From NCBI GenBank assembly GCA_036389375.1, contig DASVQA010000075.1, forward strand, positions 1-26,993: DNA of 26,993 bases. Reading direction: 5' to 3'. The first letter of the stretch is position 1; each line of letters opens with the position of its first letter. The notes under the pieces are model-generated. The model ran no database searches and had not been told where the DNA came from. It was given only the letters and a program-made list of their open reading frames with translations. This document shows positions 7,666 through 15,781 of the stretch, piece after piece. The DNA comes from QHXQ01 sp036389375. Lineage in GTDB: Bacteria; Acidobacteriota; Blastocatellia; Pyrinomonadales; Pyrinomonadaceae. The position numbers were made by a program, and so were the translations under genes.

Positions 7666-10044
7666 ATGGACTTTCTCGCAGGGCTTAACGAACAACAGCG
7701 CGCGGCCGTGCTGACGAGTGACGGGCCGCTCCTGATTCTCGCGGGCGCGGGGTCGGGCAAGACGCGCGTGATCGTGCATCGCATCGCTTACTTGATCGCA
7801 GAGCGCGGGGTTGCGCCGCATCATATTCTCGCCGTTACGTTCACGAATAAGGCGGCGGGCGAGATGCGCGAGCGCGTGATCAAGCTGCTCGGTCATTATC
7901 CGATTCCGTCCGCGCCGCTCATCTCCACCTTCCATAGCCTGTGCGTCCGCATCCTGCGCCGCGACATACAGGCGCTCGACGAAGGCTACACGCGCTCGTT
8001 CACCATCTACGATCAGGACGATTCGGTGCGCGTCGTCAAAGCGGCGATCAAGGATTTGGGCTACGACACGGAACGTCTGGGGCCGCGCCAGACGCAGGGC
8101 GCGATCAGCCACGCCAAGAATCAGGGGCTTGATGCCGAGGCTTACGCCGCGCGCGTCGAATACGCCGACGAGAAGAAGGCGGCCATTGCGCGCGTCTTCA
8201 AACTCTACGAGGAGCGCCTGCGCAACAACAACGCGCTCGACTTCGACGACCTGCTGATTAAAACCGTCCGCCTCCTGCGCCACGACGCGGAGGTGCGCGC
8301 GCGCTACAACGACAAGTTCCGCTACATCCTCGTAGACGAATATCAGGACACGAACTCGCTACAGTTTGCGCTCATTCGTTTCCTCACCGAACGGCAGCAG
8401 AACATCTGCGTCGTCGGCGACGAGAGCCAGAGCATCTATCGCTGGCGCGGCGCGGACATCAGCAACATTCTCAACTTCGAGCAACAGTTCCCGAACGCGC
8501 AGGTGATCAAGCTCGAACAGAACTATCGCTCGACCAAAACCATCCTCGACGCGGCGGACGCCGTCATCAAACACAACACCGAGCGCAAGGACAAGACGCT
8601 CTGGACGGCGAACCCGGCGGGCGAGACGCTGCGTTACTATCAGGCGCTCGACGCCGAGGGCGAGGCCCGTTTTGTCGCCGCGAAGATCGAAGAACATCGG
8701 CGGCGCGAGCCGAACCTGCGGGCGGCCGTGCTCTATCGCACAAACGCGCAGTCGCGTCTCTTTGAAGAAGCGATGCGGCGCGCGGGGCTGCCTTATAACA
8801 TCGTGGGCGGCTTCTCGTTTTACGAGCGCGCGGAGGTGCGCGACATCATCTCGTATCTGAAGCTCGCCCTGAATCCGCACGACTCGGTGGCGCTCATGCG
8901 CGTGATCAACACGCCGCCGCGCGGGCTGGGCAAGCAGACGCTCGACGAACTTGAGCGGCGCGCCAAGGACTATGCCGTCTCGCTCTGGGAGACCATCGCC
9001 ATCGTCACCAATCCGGAGACAAAAGCGCCGGGCTTCAATCCGCGCGCCACCAACGCCTTAAAGAACTTCCAGCAGATCATCACAAACCTCGTCGCCGTCG
9101 CACAGAAAGAGCCGGCCTCGGAAGTGGTCAAAGCGGCCATCCTCGATTCCGGTTACGCGCAGGTGTTGAAGGCCGAGAACACGGAAGAGGCCGAGGGGCG
9201 TTTGGAGAACTTGCAGGAGTTGGTCAACGCCGCCGTCGATTACGACGAGGAGGAGGGCGGGGGCCTACGCGATTTCATAGACTCGGCCGCGCTCGTCGCC
9301 GACGCCGACCAGTACGAGCGCGACGCGCCCGTGACGTTGATGACGATGCACTCCGCGAAGGGTTTGGAGTTCCCGCTCGTCTTCATCGTCGGGCTGGAAG
9401 ACGGGCTGTTCCCGCACGCGCGCGCGGCGGCTGACCGGGCGGAATTGGAAGAGGAGCGTCGGCTCTGCTACGTCGCCATCACGCGCGCCGAAAAGTTTTT
9501 GTACGTGACGCACGCGATGAAGCGGCGCGTCTACGGCGAAGAACTCGCGTCCGAGCCGTCGCAATTCTTAAACGAGATGCCGCTCGATCTGATGGAAGAC
9601 CTCTCGCGGGGCGCTTCGTGGTTATCGTTTGCGCGCAGTTCGGCGCGCACCGAGAACCTGCAAGCGGCGCGTGCTTTGCGCGGCGAAGCGCGCGAGGAGC
9701 GACGCTACACGGGCAAGACCTACGACAGCGTTGATTCAATCGCCGAGTTCTTCCGCCAGCGCGGGCAGCAACTCAACCCACGCGCCAGCGCCCCGCCCGC
9801 CGCGCCACAGCCGACGATCAAACGTCGCACCGAAACCGCCGGCGCAGGCTCGGCCGCTTCATCTGCCACCTCGGCCACCGGCGGCGGCTTCACGCCCGGC
9901 TCACACGTGCGCCATCCAAAGTACGGGCGCGGTCTCGTCCTGCGGCGCGAGGGCACGGGCGACGCGACGAAACTCACGGTCAGTTTCCCCGGCTTCGGCC
10001 AGAAGAAACTGATCGAGAAGTACGCCGGGCTTGAGCAGGCTTGA
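7666..10044 (+). CDS. pcrA: ATP-dependent DNA helicase, UvrD/PcrA type (SF1)
   Basis: This 792-residue protein is a 3'-5' DNA helicase of the UvrD/Rep/PcrA group, acting in nucleotide excision and mismatch repair and in clearing replication or transcription obstacles. Motifs in order: Q-motif LNEQQRAAV (7-15), Walker A GAGSGKT (27-33), AVTFTNKAA (motif Ia), VDEYQDTN (DE at 224-225, motif II), VVGDESQSIYRWRGAD (motif III, near 250), LEQNYRST (motif IV), TMHSAKGLEFPLVF (motif V, near 560) and YVAITRAE (motif VI, near 605). Motif III reads GDESQ where GDDDQ is usual. A low-complexity Ala/Pro/Thr linker leads to a C-terminal tudor-like domain (HVRHPKYGRGLV, about 742-792), as in PcrA. Length is slightly above E. 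coli UvrD. No SD is visible before the ATG; a T-rich stretch and a heptamer inverted repeat lie upstream. Confidence 0.95.
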   Translation: MDFLAGLNEQQRAAVLTSDGPLLILAGAGSGKTRVIVHRIAYLIAERGVAPHHILAVTFTNKAAGEMRERVIKLLGHYPIPSAPLISTFHSLCVRILRRDIQALDEGYTRSFTIYDQDDSVRVVKAAIKDLGYDTERLGPRQTQGAISHAKNQGLDAEAYAARVEYADEKKAAIARVFKLYEERLRNNNALDFDDLLIKTVRLLRHDAEVRARYNDKFRYILVDEYQDTNSLQFALIRFLTERQQNICVVGDESQSIYRWRGADISNILNFEQQFPNAQVIKLEQNYRSTKTILDAADAVIKHNTERKDKTLWTANPAGETLRYYQALDAEGEARFVAAKIEEHRRREPNLRAAVLYRTNAQSRLFEEAMRRAGLPYNIVGGFSFYERAEVRDIISYLKLALNPHDSVALMRVINTPPRGLGKQTLDELERRAKDYAVSLWETIAIVTNPETKAPGFNPRATNALKNFQQIITNLVAVAQKEPASEVVKAAILDSGYAQVLKAENTEEAEGRLENLQELVNAAVDYDEEEGGGLRDFIDSAALVADADQYERDAPVTLMTMHSAKGLEFPLVFIVGLEDGLFPHARAAADRAELEEERRLCYVAITRAEKFLYVTHAMKRRVYGEELASEPSQFLNEMPLDLMEDLSRGASWLSFARSSARTENLQAARALRGEAREERRYTGKTYDSVDSIAEFFRQRGQQLNPRASAPPAAPQPTIKRRTETAGAGSAASSATSATGGGFTPGSHVRHPKYGRGLVLRREGTGDATKLTVSFPGFGQKKLIEKYAGLEQA

Positions 10045-10129
10045 GTGTCACGCCCGGTCTGCTGCTTGCTTGCGCCGGGCCGCCAGAAATCCCTTGTCTA
10101 CAACCGTGCGCTCGTTTGACCTCGCGCCA

Positions 10130-10167
10130 GCGGGCGGCGACGAGAGAGCGTCTAGCGCGCCGCCCGC
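10130..10167 (+). terminator. GC-rich hairpin downstream of pcrA, possible terminator without U-tract
   Basis: GCGGGCGGCG (10130-10139) pairs perfectly with CGCCGCCCGC (10158-10167) around an 18-base loop. It lies 86 bases past the pcrA stop. The following bases are not T-rich, so a classic intrinsic terminator is not shown; it may only stabilise the transcript end. Confidence 0.35.
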
Positions 10168-10248
10168 GTAAAATTGAAACAGACGCTTGCGCGTCGGCGT
10201 CTATAAGCTTTTGAGCTTGGCCCGCACAAACGGGCGCGGGCGAAACTT

Positions 10249-10276
10249 TTGCGCGCACCGGCCCGTAGCCTATGAT
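10249..10276 (+). promoter_or_regulatory. Candidate promoter of the secreted DUF3352-like gene
   Basis: TTGCGC (10249-10254), 16 bases, then TATGAT (10271-10276; five of six consensus bases). Transcription would begin about 65 bases before the ATG at 10348. Confidence 0.4.
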
Positions 10277-10334
10277 TGATGTTGCGCGGCCGGTCAGCCC
10301 GGCCGGGCGCGCGTTCGTTGGCCGTCTCGTGAAT

Positions 10335-10340
10335 GAAGGA
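10335..10340 (+). promoter_or_regulatory. Shine-Dalgarno site deciding the start of the secreted 906-residue protein
   Basis: GAAGGA with 7 bases to the ATG at 10348. It overlaps an earlier in-frame ATG at 10333, so the later ATG is the better start. Confidence 0.65.
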
Positions 10341-10347
10341 TGTTTGT

Positions 10348-13068
10348 ATGAATTTCCCTGCACCCCTGCGCCGCGCGTTTGCGCTGCCGCTCATCCTCGC
10401 GCTCCTGTCGCCCTGCTTCGCACAACAACAGAGCGCCACTCCACCTGCGCCGCGCGCCACGCCGCCCGTACCAACTGCCGCGCCGCCCACGCAGAGCGCC
10501 ACGCCGTCTGTCCAAAGCGTTGCGCCGCCGACAGCGCAGGCAGCCAAGCCGCAGCCCGCCGCCACGCCCGCCGCCGTCACCTTCGACACGCTGCTCGCCG
10601 CTGACGCCTACGCCATCTACGGCGAGATACGCGGCCTCGGTCAATATATCAACTCAAAAGAGGTGACGGAGTTGGCCGCGCCCTTGGGGCTGCCCGGCGG
10701 TGCGCCGCCTGAGCTATTAGACCTGTTCAACTTCATGCGCGCGCACATGGAGACGCTGATGACGGCGCGCGTCATGTTTGCCACTATGCCTACGCGCCCG
10801 CAGTTGCCGTCCACGATCTCGGTCGTCGAGTTGTCGTCCGTCGAACAGGCGCAGAAGTTCGAGCGCGACTTGCGCAAGTTCCTCGCGGCGCACGTGCCGC
10901 CGGCGGACGAGCACGGCAATCCACGCACGCACACAAAAGAGGGCGGCTCTCCCGACAATATGACCGGGGGGACTACGACGACCACGACCACCACGACGGC
11001 GACGACCAAAGCCGCGCCGCCGCCCGCCACCCTGCGCGGCGAGCAAAGCACGAACAAGGCTAACGCGAAGCCGGCCGCCACGCCGACGCCGCCACCGCCC
11101 TTTCAACTCGAACGCGTGGGCACGCTGCTGCTCGTGAGCGACACGCCGTTTACGCTCGCGGCGCTGCGCCCGGCGGACGCGCCGCTGCTGACGGAAGAAC
11201 CGGGCTTTCAGGCTGGGCGCGCGCGCTTCGGGCACGAGACGCTGTTCCTCTATTTCAACACCAAGCGCATGGAGCGCAGCAGCGCCGAGCAAAGCGCCAA
11301 GATCGAGCGCGAGATGGCCCGCCAGCGCGAAGAAGCAGCGCGCGCGCAGAAAGCCATCGGCGCAGAGGCTAACGACACAGAGCCTGTGCTAAACGGCGGC
11401 GACGAGGCAAAACTAAATGCGTTGCCGCCGCCGAGCGTCGAGGTCATCACGGCGACCGGCGCAAACGCCAACGCCGTCCCACCCGGCGTGGACGCGAGCG
11501 GGCGGCCCCTGCCGACGGCCACCGCCATCGGCCCCGAACAGGTGATGCCGCCGCCGGACGAGCCGCCAGCAGCCGGCGGGTCTGAAGAAGAGAAGAAGCT
11601 CACGCCCGAAGAAGAACAGGCGGCGCAGAAACAACGCGCCGCGCAACAGCTTTTCTCCGTGCTGCCGTCGCTCCTGTTCGGCCGCTTAAACGCCGCGAGC
11701 AGTTGGCCCGAATCAATCGCGGCGGCCGCCGAATTGACAGATAGCGAGTTGATTCTGCGTGCGCTGTTCATCAGCGAGGGCGACGGCAAACCGCCGCGTC
11801 CCATTCCCTTCGTGCCGCTGCTGGTGTCGGGCCCGGCGCTCGTGACCGAAGCGGCGAACGTCGTGCCCGCCGACACGGACATACTGGTCAGCGCCTCGCT
11901 CGACCTGCCGCAGATGTACGACTACGTTGCGTCGGCGCTCGGTCTGCTCGACCTCGCGCAAGCGGGCGGCGGGCAAGGGCGCAAGAGCAGCAACGACTCT
12001 TTCACCGCGCAACTCGCCAGCTTCGAGAAGGCGAACGGCTTCCGCATCAAGGAGGACTTGCTGGCCGCGCTCGGCAACGAGATCGCGGTCGCCGCGCCCG
12101 CCGCATGGTTCGGTCTGCGGCGCGGCGGCAGCGCCAGAGGGGCGGGTGAAGCGCCGCGCGGCCCCGTCTTTATCATCGCCTTAAACGACAAGCGCGCGTT
12201 GCAGGAGTTGCTACCGCGCGCGCTCGACTCGGTCGGGCTGAAAGGCGTCACCGCGCAGCAGTTGTTTGAGAAGCGCGGCGACGTGGAGCTATTGACCCTC
12301 GCGCAGGGCACTATCGCTTTCATTGATCGCTTCCTCGTCATCGCGCCCGATGCCGCCACGATGCGGCACATCACCGACGCCTACAACGGCCGTGAGACGC
12401 TCGCCACCAGCGAAAGCTTCCGCAATGCCGGCAACTGGGAGCCGCGTCAGGTGCTGGGCCAAATCTACGTGTCGAACACGCTCCTGAAGAATGCTTTTGA
12501 AGACCCGAAGGCCGTCGTTGACGAGATCGAAGACGCGGCCGTGCGCGAAGTGCTGCTGCGCACGAACGCCGAACCGGGCCCGCTCACGCACGCCTTGACG
12601 AAAGACGATCAGGGCATGATGCACGAGCTACATATCCCCAAAGACCTGCTCGCGTTGGCGACGGCGGATTCGCTCATCAGACAGCAACTCGGCCCGCTCC
12701 GCAGCCACGAAGCGCAGGCGCAATATGCGCTGCAAGGTCTGGCCGAGGCCGAGCAGGCTTACAAAGAGGTACACGGCAAGTATGCCTCGCTCGAAGAACT
12801 GAAGCGGATCGGGGAGGAAGAGGAGAAAAGGGCTGCGGCGAACGACGACGACGGCGACGTGGACACAGACGAGGTGGGCTTTATCGCGCAGGCCGAAGGC
12901 TACGAGTTCAAGCTTCATATCTCCGGCGATAAGTTCGAGGCGACCGCGACGCCGACCGTCTATCGCAAGACGGGTCGCCGCTCCTTCTACATTGACCAGA
13001 CCGGCATCGTCCGCGCCGCCGACGTGAACGGCAAACCGGCCGATTCAAACGCGCCGCGCGTGGATTAG
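10348..13068 (+). CDS. Large secreted protein, DUF3352-like, with pilin-like C-terminal segment
   Basis: The protein has 906 residues. Residues 1-25 form a signal peptide (cleavage after CFA), followed by a Pro/Ala/Thr-rich linker to about residue 70. A first globular region (about 70-185) resembles the N-terminal part of DUF3352-type proteins. A low-complexity section follows: a threonine run at 209-220, then Pro/Ala, and a predicted charged coiled coil (about 310-335, SAEQSAKIEREMARQREEAA). A second globular region (about 490-770) has VPADTDILVSASLDLPQMY and LLAALGNEIAVAAP and fits DUF3352 by eye. The last 110 residues (AEQAYKEVHGKYASLEEL, then GRRSFYIDQTGIVRAAD) look like the soluble domain of acidobacterial pilin-like proteins, but without a membrane helix before it. 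Function unknown; probably periplasmic or surface-located. The gene is isolated: its own promoter candidate and a strong terminator flank it. Confidence 0.78.
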   Translation: MNFPAPLRRAFALPLILALLSPCFAQQQSATPPAPRATPPVPTAAPPTQSATPSVQSVAPPTAQAAKPQPAATPAAVTFDTLLAADAYAIYGEIRGLGQYINSKEVTELAAPLGLPGGAPPELLDLFNFMRAHMETLMTARVMFATMPTRPQLPSTISVVELSSVEQAQKFERDLRKFLAAHVPPADEHGNPRTHTKEGGSPDNMTGGTTTTTTTTTATTKAAPPPATLRGEQSTNKANAKPAATPTPPPPFQLERVGTLLLVSDTPFTLAALRPADAPLLTEEPGFQAGRARFGHETLFLYFNTKRMERSSAEQSAKIEREMARQREEAARAQKAIGAEANDTEPVLNGGDEAKLNALPPPSVEVITATGANANAVPPGVDASGRPLPTATAIGPEQVMPPPDEPPAAGGSEEEKKLTPEEEQAAQKQRAAQQLFSVLPSLLFGRLNAASSWPESIAAAAELTDSELILRALFISEGDGKPPRPIPFVPLLVSGPALVTEAANVVPADTDILVSASLDLPQMYDYVASALGLLDLAQAGGGQGRKSSNDSFTAQLASFEKANGFRIKEDLLAALGNEIAVAAPAAWFGLRRGGSARGAGEAPRGPVFIIALNDKRALQELLPRALDSVGLKGVTAQQLFEKRGDVELLTLAQGTIAFIDRFLVIAPDAATMRHITDAYNGRETLATSESFRNAGNWEPRQVLGQIYVSNTLLKNAFEDPKAVVDEIEDAAVREVLLRTNAEPGPLTHALTKDDQGMMHELHIPKDLLALATADSLIRQQLGPLRSHEAQAQYALQGLAEAEQAYKEVHGKYASLEELKRIGEEEEKRAAANDDDGDVDTDEVGFIAQAEGYEFKLHISGDKFEATATPTVYRKTGRRSFYIDQTGIVRAADVNGKPADSNAPRVD
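10972..11007 (+). repeat. ACN-codon run encoding polythreonine
   Basis: Twelve consecutive codons of ACG/ACC/ACT (one GCG) encode nine Thr, one Ala and two Thr at residues 209-220 of the secreted DUF3352-like protein. It is a trinucleotide repeat that can change in length without a frameshift, and lies in a linker. Confidence 0.8.
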
Positions 13069-13129
13069 CTGCTGCGCGGTCGGCCGCTGGCGCGCGCTGA
13101 AGTTGCCACACGAGCGCCTTGCACGAGCA

Positions 13130-13177
13130 GCAGAGAGGGCGCAGAAGATTGACCAATCTTCTGCGCCCTCTTTGCAT
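13130..13177. terminator. Very strong bidirectional terminator between convergent genes
   Basis: 13134-13150 and 13155-13171 form a 17-base perfect stem with a 4-base loop (GACC). Four further pairs outward, one of them G-T, extend it to 13130-13175. It sits 62 bases past the secreted DUF3352-like gene and 37 bases past the end of the minus-strand OPT gene. T-rich bases follow on both sides but are short (CTCTTTGC on the plus strand, CTCTCTGC on the minus). Confidence 0.85.
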
Positions 13178-13211
13178 CCCGGCTGCTGGCCGGTCGTTGA
13201 GTTAATCAATG

Positions 13212-15599
13212 TCAACGCTCGCGCGGTTTCGGCGCGGCCATCAGTTTCTCGCGCCCGACAAGGTAGAGCAGCACCGTCAACAGGATGAGCGGGATCAACG
13301 CGAGCAGGTCTGAACTCGGCCCCTCGAAGAACGGGTTGTGCTCCGTCGCCCACTGCTCGATGCCCGTCAGTCTGGTCGAGACGGACTCTTTCAGATTCAG
13401 GAACGCATGCACGACGCCCGCCAGCGCGCCGCCCGCGATGTAGCCCGACGCCAGCAGCACGCCGGAACTCTTGTCGCCCTCCGCGACCAACTGTTCCTCA
13501 GACATGCTCCGCCCCGCGAACTTGCGCCGCGTGTATTTGTCTACGCCGAGCCGCACCATGCCGCCGACGAAGATCGGCGCGGAGGTCGAGATCGGCAGGT
13601 AGACGCCGACTGCGAACGCGAGCGACGGGATGCCCGCAAGTTCCAGCACGATGGCGATGAAGACGCCGAGCAGCACCAAGCCCCAAGGCAGTTGCCCGCT
13701 CAGGATGCCCTTGATGATGTAGGACATCAAGGTCGCCTTCGGCGCGTTATACTTCGTCACCGTGCCGCCGCCCGGTCGCTCCGTGATGACGCCGTTGATG
13801 CCGGGGTCGGAGAGATAGACGGGCACGCCCTGATCGTTGACGAGGTAGCGCCCGACGGGGCCAACCGCCGTGTCCGTGTTGTGGCAGATCATGTAAGTGT
13901 TCGTGTCGCCGCCGGTCTGCGATGCCGGCACGCCTTCGCGCCGCGCGCCGCTCTGCTCACAGGTGCGCGGGTCGAACCGATAGGTTGAAGCGAAGGCGTA
14001 GTCTTTATTGTTCGCCAGCGGCACGTACACGCTCGCGGACTGATTGAGCCAGAGCAGGATGTAGCCGAGTACGAGCGCAGAGGCGAGCGCGCCGACGAGA
14101 ATGGCGATCTGCTGCGCCTTCGGCGTCGAGCCGACGAGGAAGCCGGTCTTCAAATCCTGCGAGGTCGTGCCGCCGTTCGATGCGGCGATGCAGACGATGC
14201 CGCCGATTGAGAGCGCCGTCACGAAGTAGGGCGGCGCAGTCCAGCCGATGATCAGAAAGACCAGACAGGTCAGCAGCAGCGTGGCGACCGTCATGCCGGA
14301 GATCGGGTTCGACGACGAGCCGACCTCGCCCGTCAAACGCGACGAGACGGTGACGAACAGGAAGCCGAACGCGACGATCAGGAGCGCGCCGAGCAGGTTG
14401 AACCGCAGGTTCAACTGCGGCGCGATCATGATGACGATCAGCATCGCAATGATGCCGCCGATGACGAACTTCATCGAAAGATCGCGATCCGTGCGCGGCG
14501 CGTCCGCCGCCTGCCCGCGACTGCCGCGCAGATCGGCCAAGCCGCCCTTCAAGCCGCTCCAAATGATCGGCAACGAGCGCACCAGACTGATGATGCCGCC
14601 CGCTGCGACCGCGCCCGCGCCGATGTAGAGAATGTAGGCCTTCTGTATCTGCCCGACCGACATGTCTTTGATGAGGTGCGCGGTTTCAGGTGCGAGCGGC
14701 GCAGCGAGGCCCGCGCCGAAATACTTGATCGCCGGGATGAGTACGAGATACGAGAGCACGCCGCCGCCCATCATGATCGCGGAGATGCGCGGCCCGATGA
14801 TGTAACCGACGCCTAAGAGCGCCGGGTTGTTCTCAATCGAGATCGAGCCGGAATCGAAGGGCCGGCCAAAGACCTTCGTCGGAATCTCTTTCCACGTCTT
14901 GAAAATCTGTTGGAGCGCGTAATAGACGAAGCCGATGCCGAAACCGGCGATGATGGTCTTGCCGCCGATGGTCGCTTCGTCCGCCGTCATCGCTAAGCCG
15001 CGTTCGCGTTCACCCTCGGCTGCCGCCGCGCGCGACTCGTCGGACGCGCCCGCCTTCAGGACTTCCGCGCAGGCCGTGCCTTCCGGGTACTTCAAGTGCC
15101 CGTGCTGCGCGACGATGAGCGCGCGCCGGAGCGGAATCATCATCAGGATGCCGAGCAAGCCCCCCAAGACCGCCACCAGCATGACGCGCGTGACTTCCAG
15201 ATCGAAGCCGAGGATCATGATCGCGGGCATCGTCACGCCCAGCCCGAAGGCAATACTTTCGCCGGCCGAGCCGGCCGTCTGCACGATGTTGTTCTCAAGG
15301 ATCGTCGCGTCGCGCAAGCCCAATTTCGAGAGCACGCGAAAGAGCGTGATCGAGATGACGGCGACCGGGATCGAAGCGCTCACCGTCAAGCCGACCTTGA
15401 GCACAAGGTAGAGCGACGATGCGCCGAAGACGATGCCGAGCAGCGTGCCGATGACGAGCGGCAGAATCGTCAACTCGCGCAGTTGCGCCCTGTCCGGAAT
15501 GTACGGGCGAAAGGCCGCTAAGTAAGGGTTCGACGGTTTCGCGCCGACGATGTCCGGATACTCATTGGTCTTGGCGACATCAACAGTCTCAGTAGCCAT
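13212..15599 (-). CDS. OPT-family oligopeptide/metal-peptide transporter
   Basis: The 795-residue protein is a polytopic inner-membrane transporter of the OPT family (bacterial TIGR00733-type branch). Those proteins are proton-coupled importers of peptides or metal-chelator complexes; the substrate here is unknown. Hydrophobic segments are spread from about residue 45 to 785. The family feature KYPEGTACAEVLKAG is near residue 173, with ENNPALLGVGYIIGPRISA near 258 and the N-terminal LRELTILPLVIGTLLGIVFGASSLYL. An approximately 100-residue hydrophilic stretch near residues 520-625, with two Cys (RTCEQSG, YMICHN), interrupts two membrane helices and is probably extracytoplasmic. GGAGGT lies 9 bases upstream of the ATG at 15597-15599, a clear SD. 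The gene is divergent from a secreted M14 peptidase, so release and uptake of peptides may be linked. It ends at a strong shared terminator. Confidence 0.92.
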   Translation of the reverse strand: MATETVDVAKTNEYPDIVGAKPSNPYLAAFRPYIPDRAQLRELTILPLVIGTLLGIVFGASSLYLVLKVGLTVSASIPVAVISITLFRVLSKLGLRDATILENNIVQTAGSAGESIAFGLGVTMPAIMILGFDLEVTRVMLVAVLGGLLGILMMIPLRRALIVAQHGHLKYPEGTACAEVLKAGASDESRAAAAEGERERGLAMTADEATIGGKTIIAGFGIGFVYYALQQIFKTWKEIPTKVFGRPFDSGSISIENNPALLGVGYIIGPRISAIMMGGGVLSYLVLIPAIKYFGAGLAAPLAPETAHLIKDMSVGQIQKAYILYIGAGAVAAGGIISLVRSLPIIWSGLKGGLADLRGSRGQAADAPRTDRDLSMKFVIGGIIAMLIVIMIAPQLNLRFNLLGALLIVAFGFLFVTVSSRLTGEVGSSSNPISGMTVATLLLTCLVFLIIGWTAPPYFVTALSIGGIVCIAASNGGTTSQDLKTGFLVGSTPKAQQIAILVGALASALVLGYILLWLNQSASVYVPLANNKDYAFASTYRFDPRTCEQSGARREGVPASQTGGDTNTYMICHNTDTAVGPVGRYLVNDQGVPVYLSDPGINGVITERPGGGTVTKYNAPKATLMSYIIKGILSGQLPWGLVLLGVFIAIVLELAGIPSLAFAVGVYLPISTSAPIFVGGMVRLGVDKYTRRKFAGRSMSEEQLVAEGDKSSGVLLASGYIAGGALAGVVHAFLNLKESVSTRLTGIEQWATEHNPFFEGPSSDLLALIPLILLTVLLYLVGREKLMAAPKPRER

Positions 15600-15664
15600 T
15601 GGGTCATGACCTCCGATGCAAGCTTTCGGATCTGGCTGGGGAGTTCGCGGGGATTTCGGGCGCT

Positions 15665-15693
15665 AATTTACCGCGCACAGGGCAAACGTGCAA
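15665..15693 (-). promoter_or_regulatory. Candidate promoter of the OPT transporter gene
   Basis: On the minus strand TTGCAC (15688-15693) and TAAATT (15665-15670) are 17 bases apart, about 65 bases before the start codon. The match to consensus is moderate. The 182-base divergent region also has to contain the M14 peptidase promoter; an extended -10-like TGCTAAACT at 15722-15730 is the best candidate there, without a good -35. Confidence 0.35.
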
Positions 15694-15781
15694 GGAGGAA
15701 AGACAGCCGCGCCCTGCGTTGTGCTAAACTGCCCGACGATTGTTCCCCCTCAAACTTCATAGCTTTGGAGTGTGGACGCAC

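Larger units (their letters stand above)
10045..10347. other. Intergenic region with several hairpins
   Basis: About 300 bases between pcrA and the secreted DUF3352-like gene hold no convincing ORF. I see a 10-base perfect stem (10130-10139 with 10158-10167), a 6-base inverted repeat AGACGC/GCGTCT (10181-10202), and a candidate promoter at 10249-10276. Open frames on either strand here look like GC-driven noise. Confidence 0.5.

Noticed and set aside
10045..10332. Small open frames between pcrA and the DUF3352-like gene
   Set aside because: They have no SD or motif, overlap hairpins and extend as shadows into the neighbouring gene.
10348..10425. Lipoprotein signal on the 906-residue protein
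   Set aside because: The only Cys (LLSPCFA) is preceded by Pro, which does not fit a lipobox; an ordinary signal peptidase I site follows.
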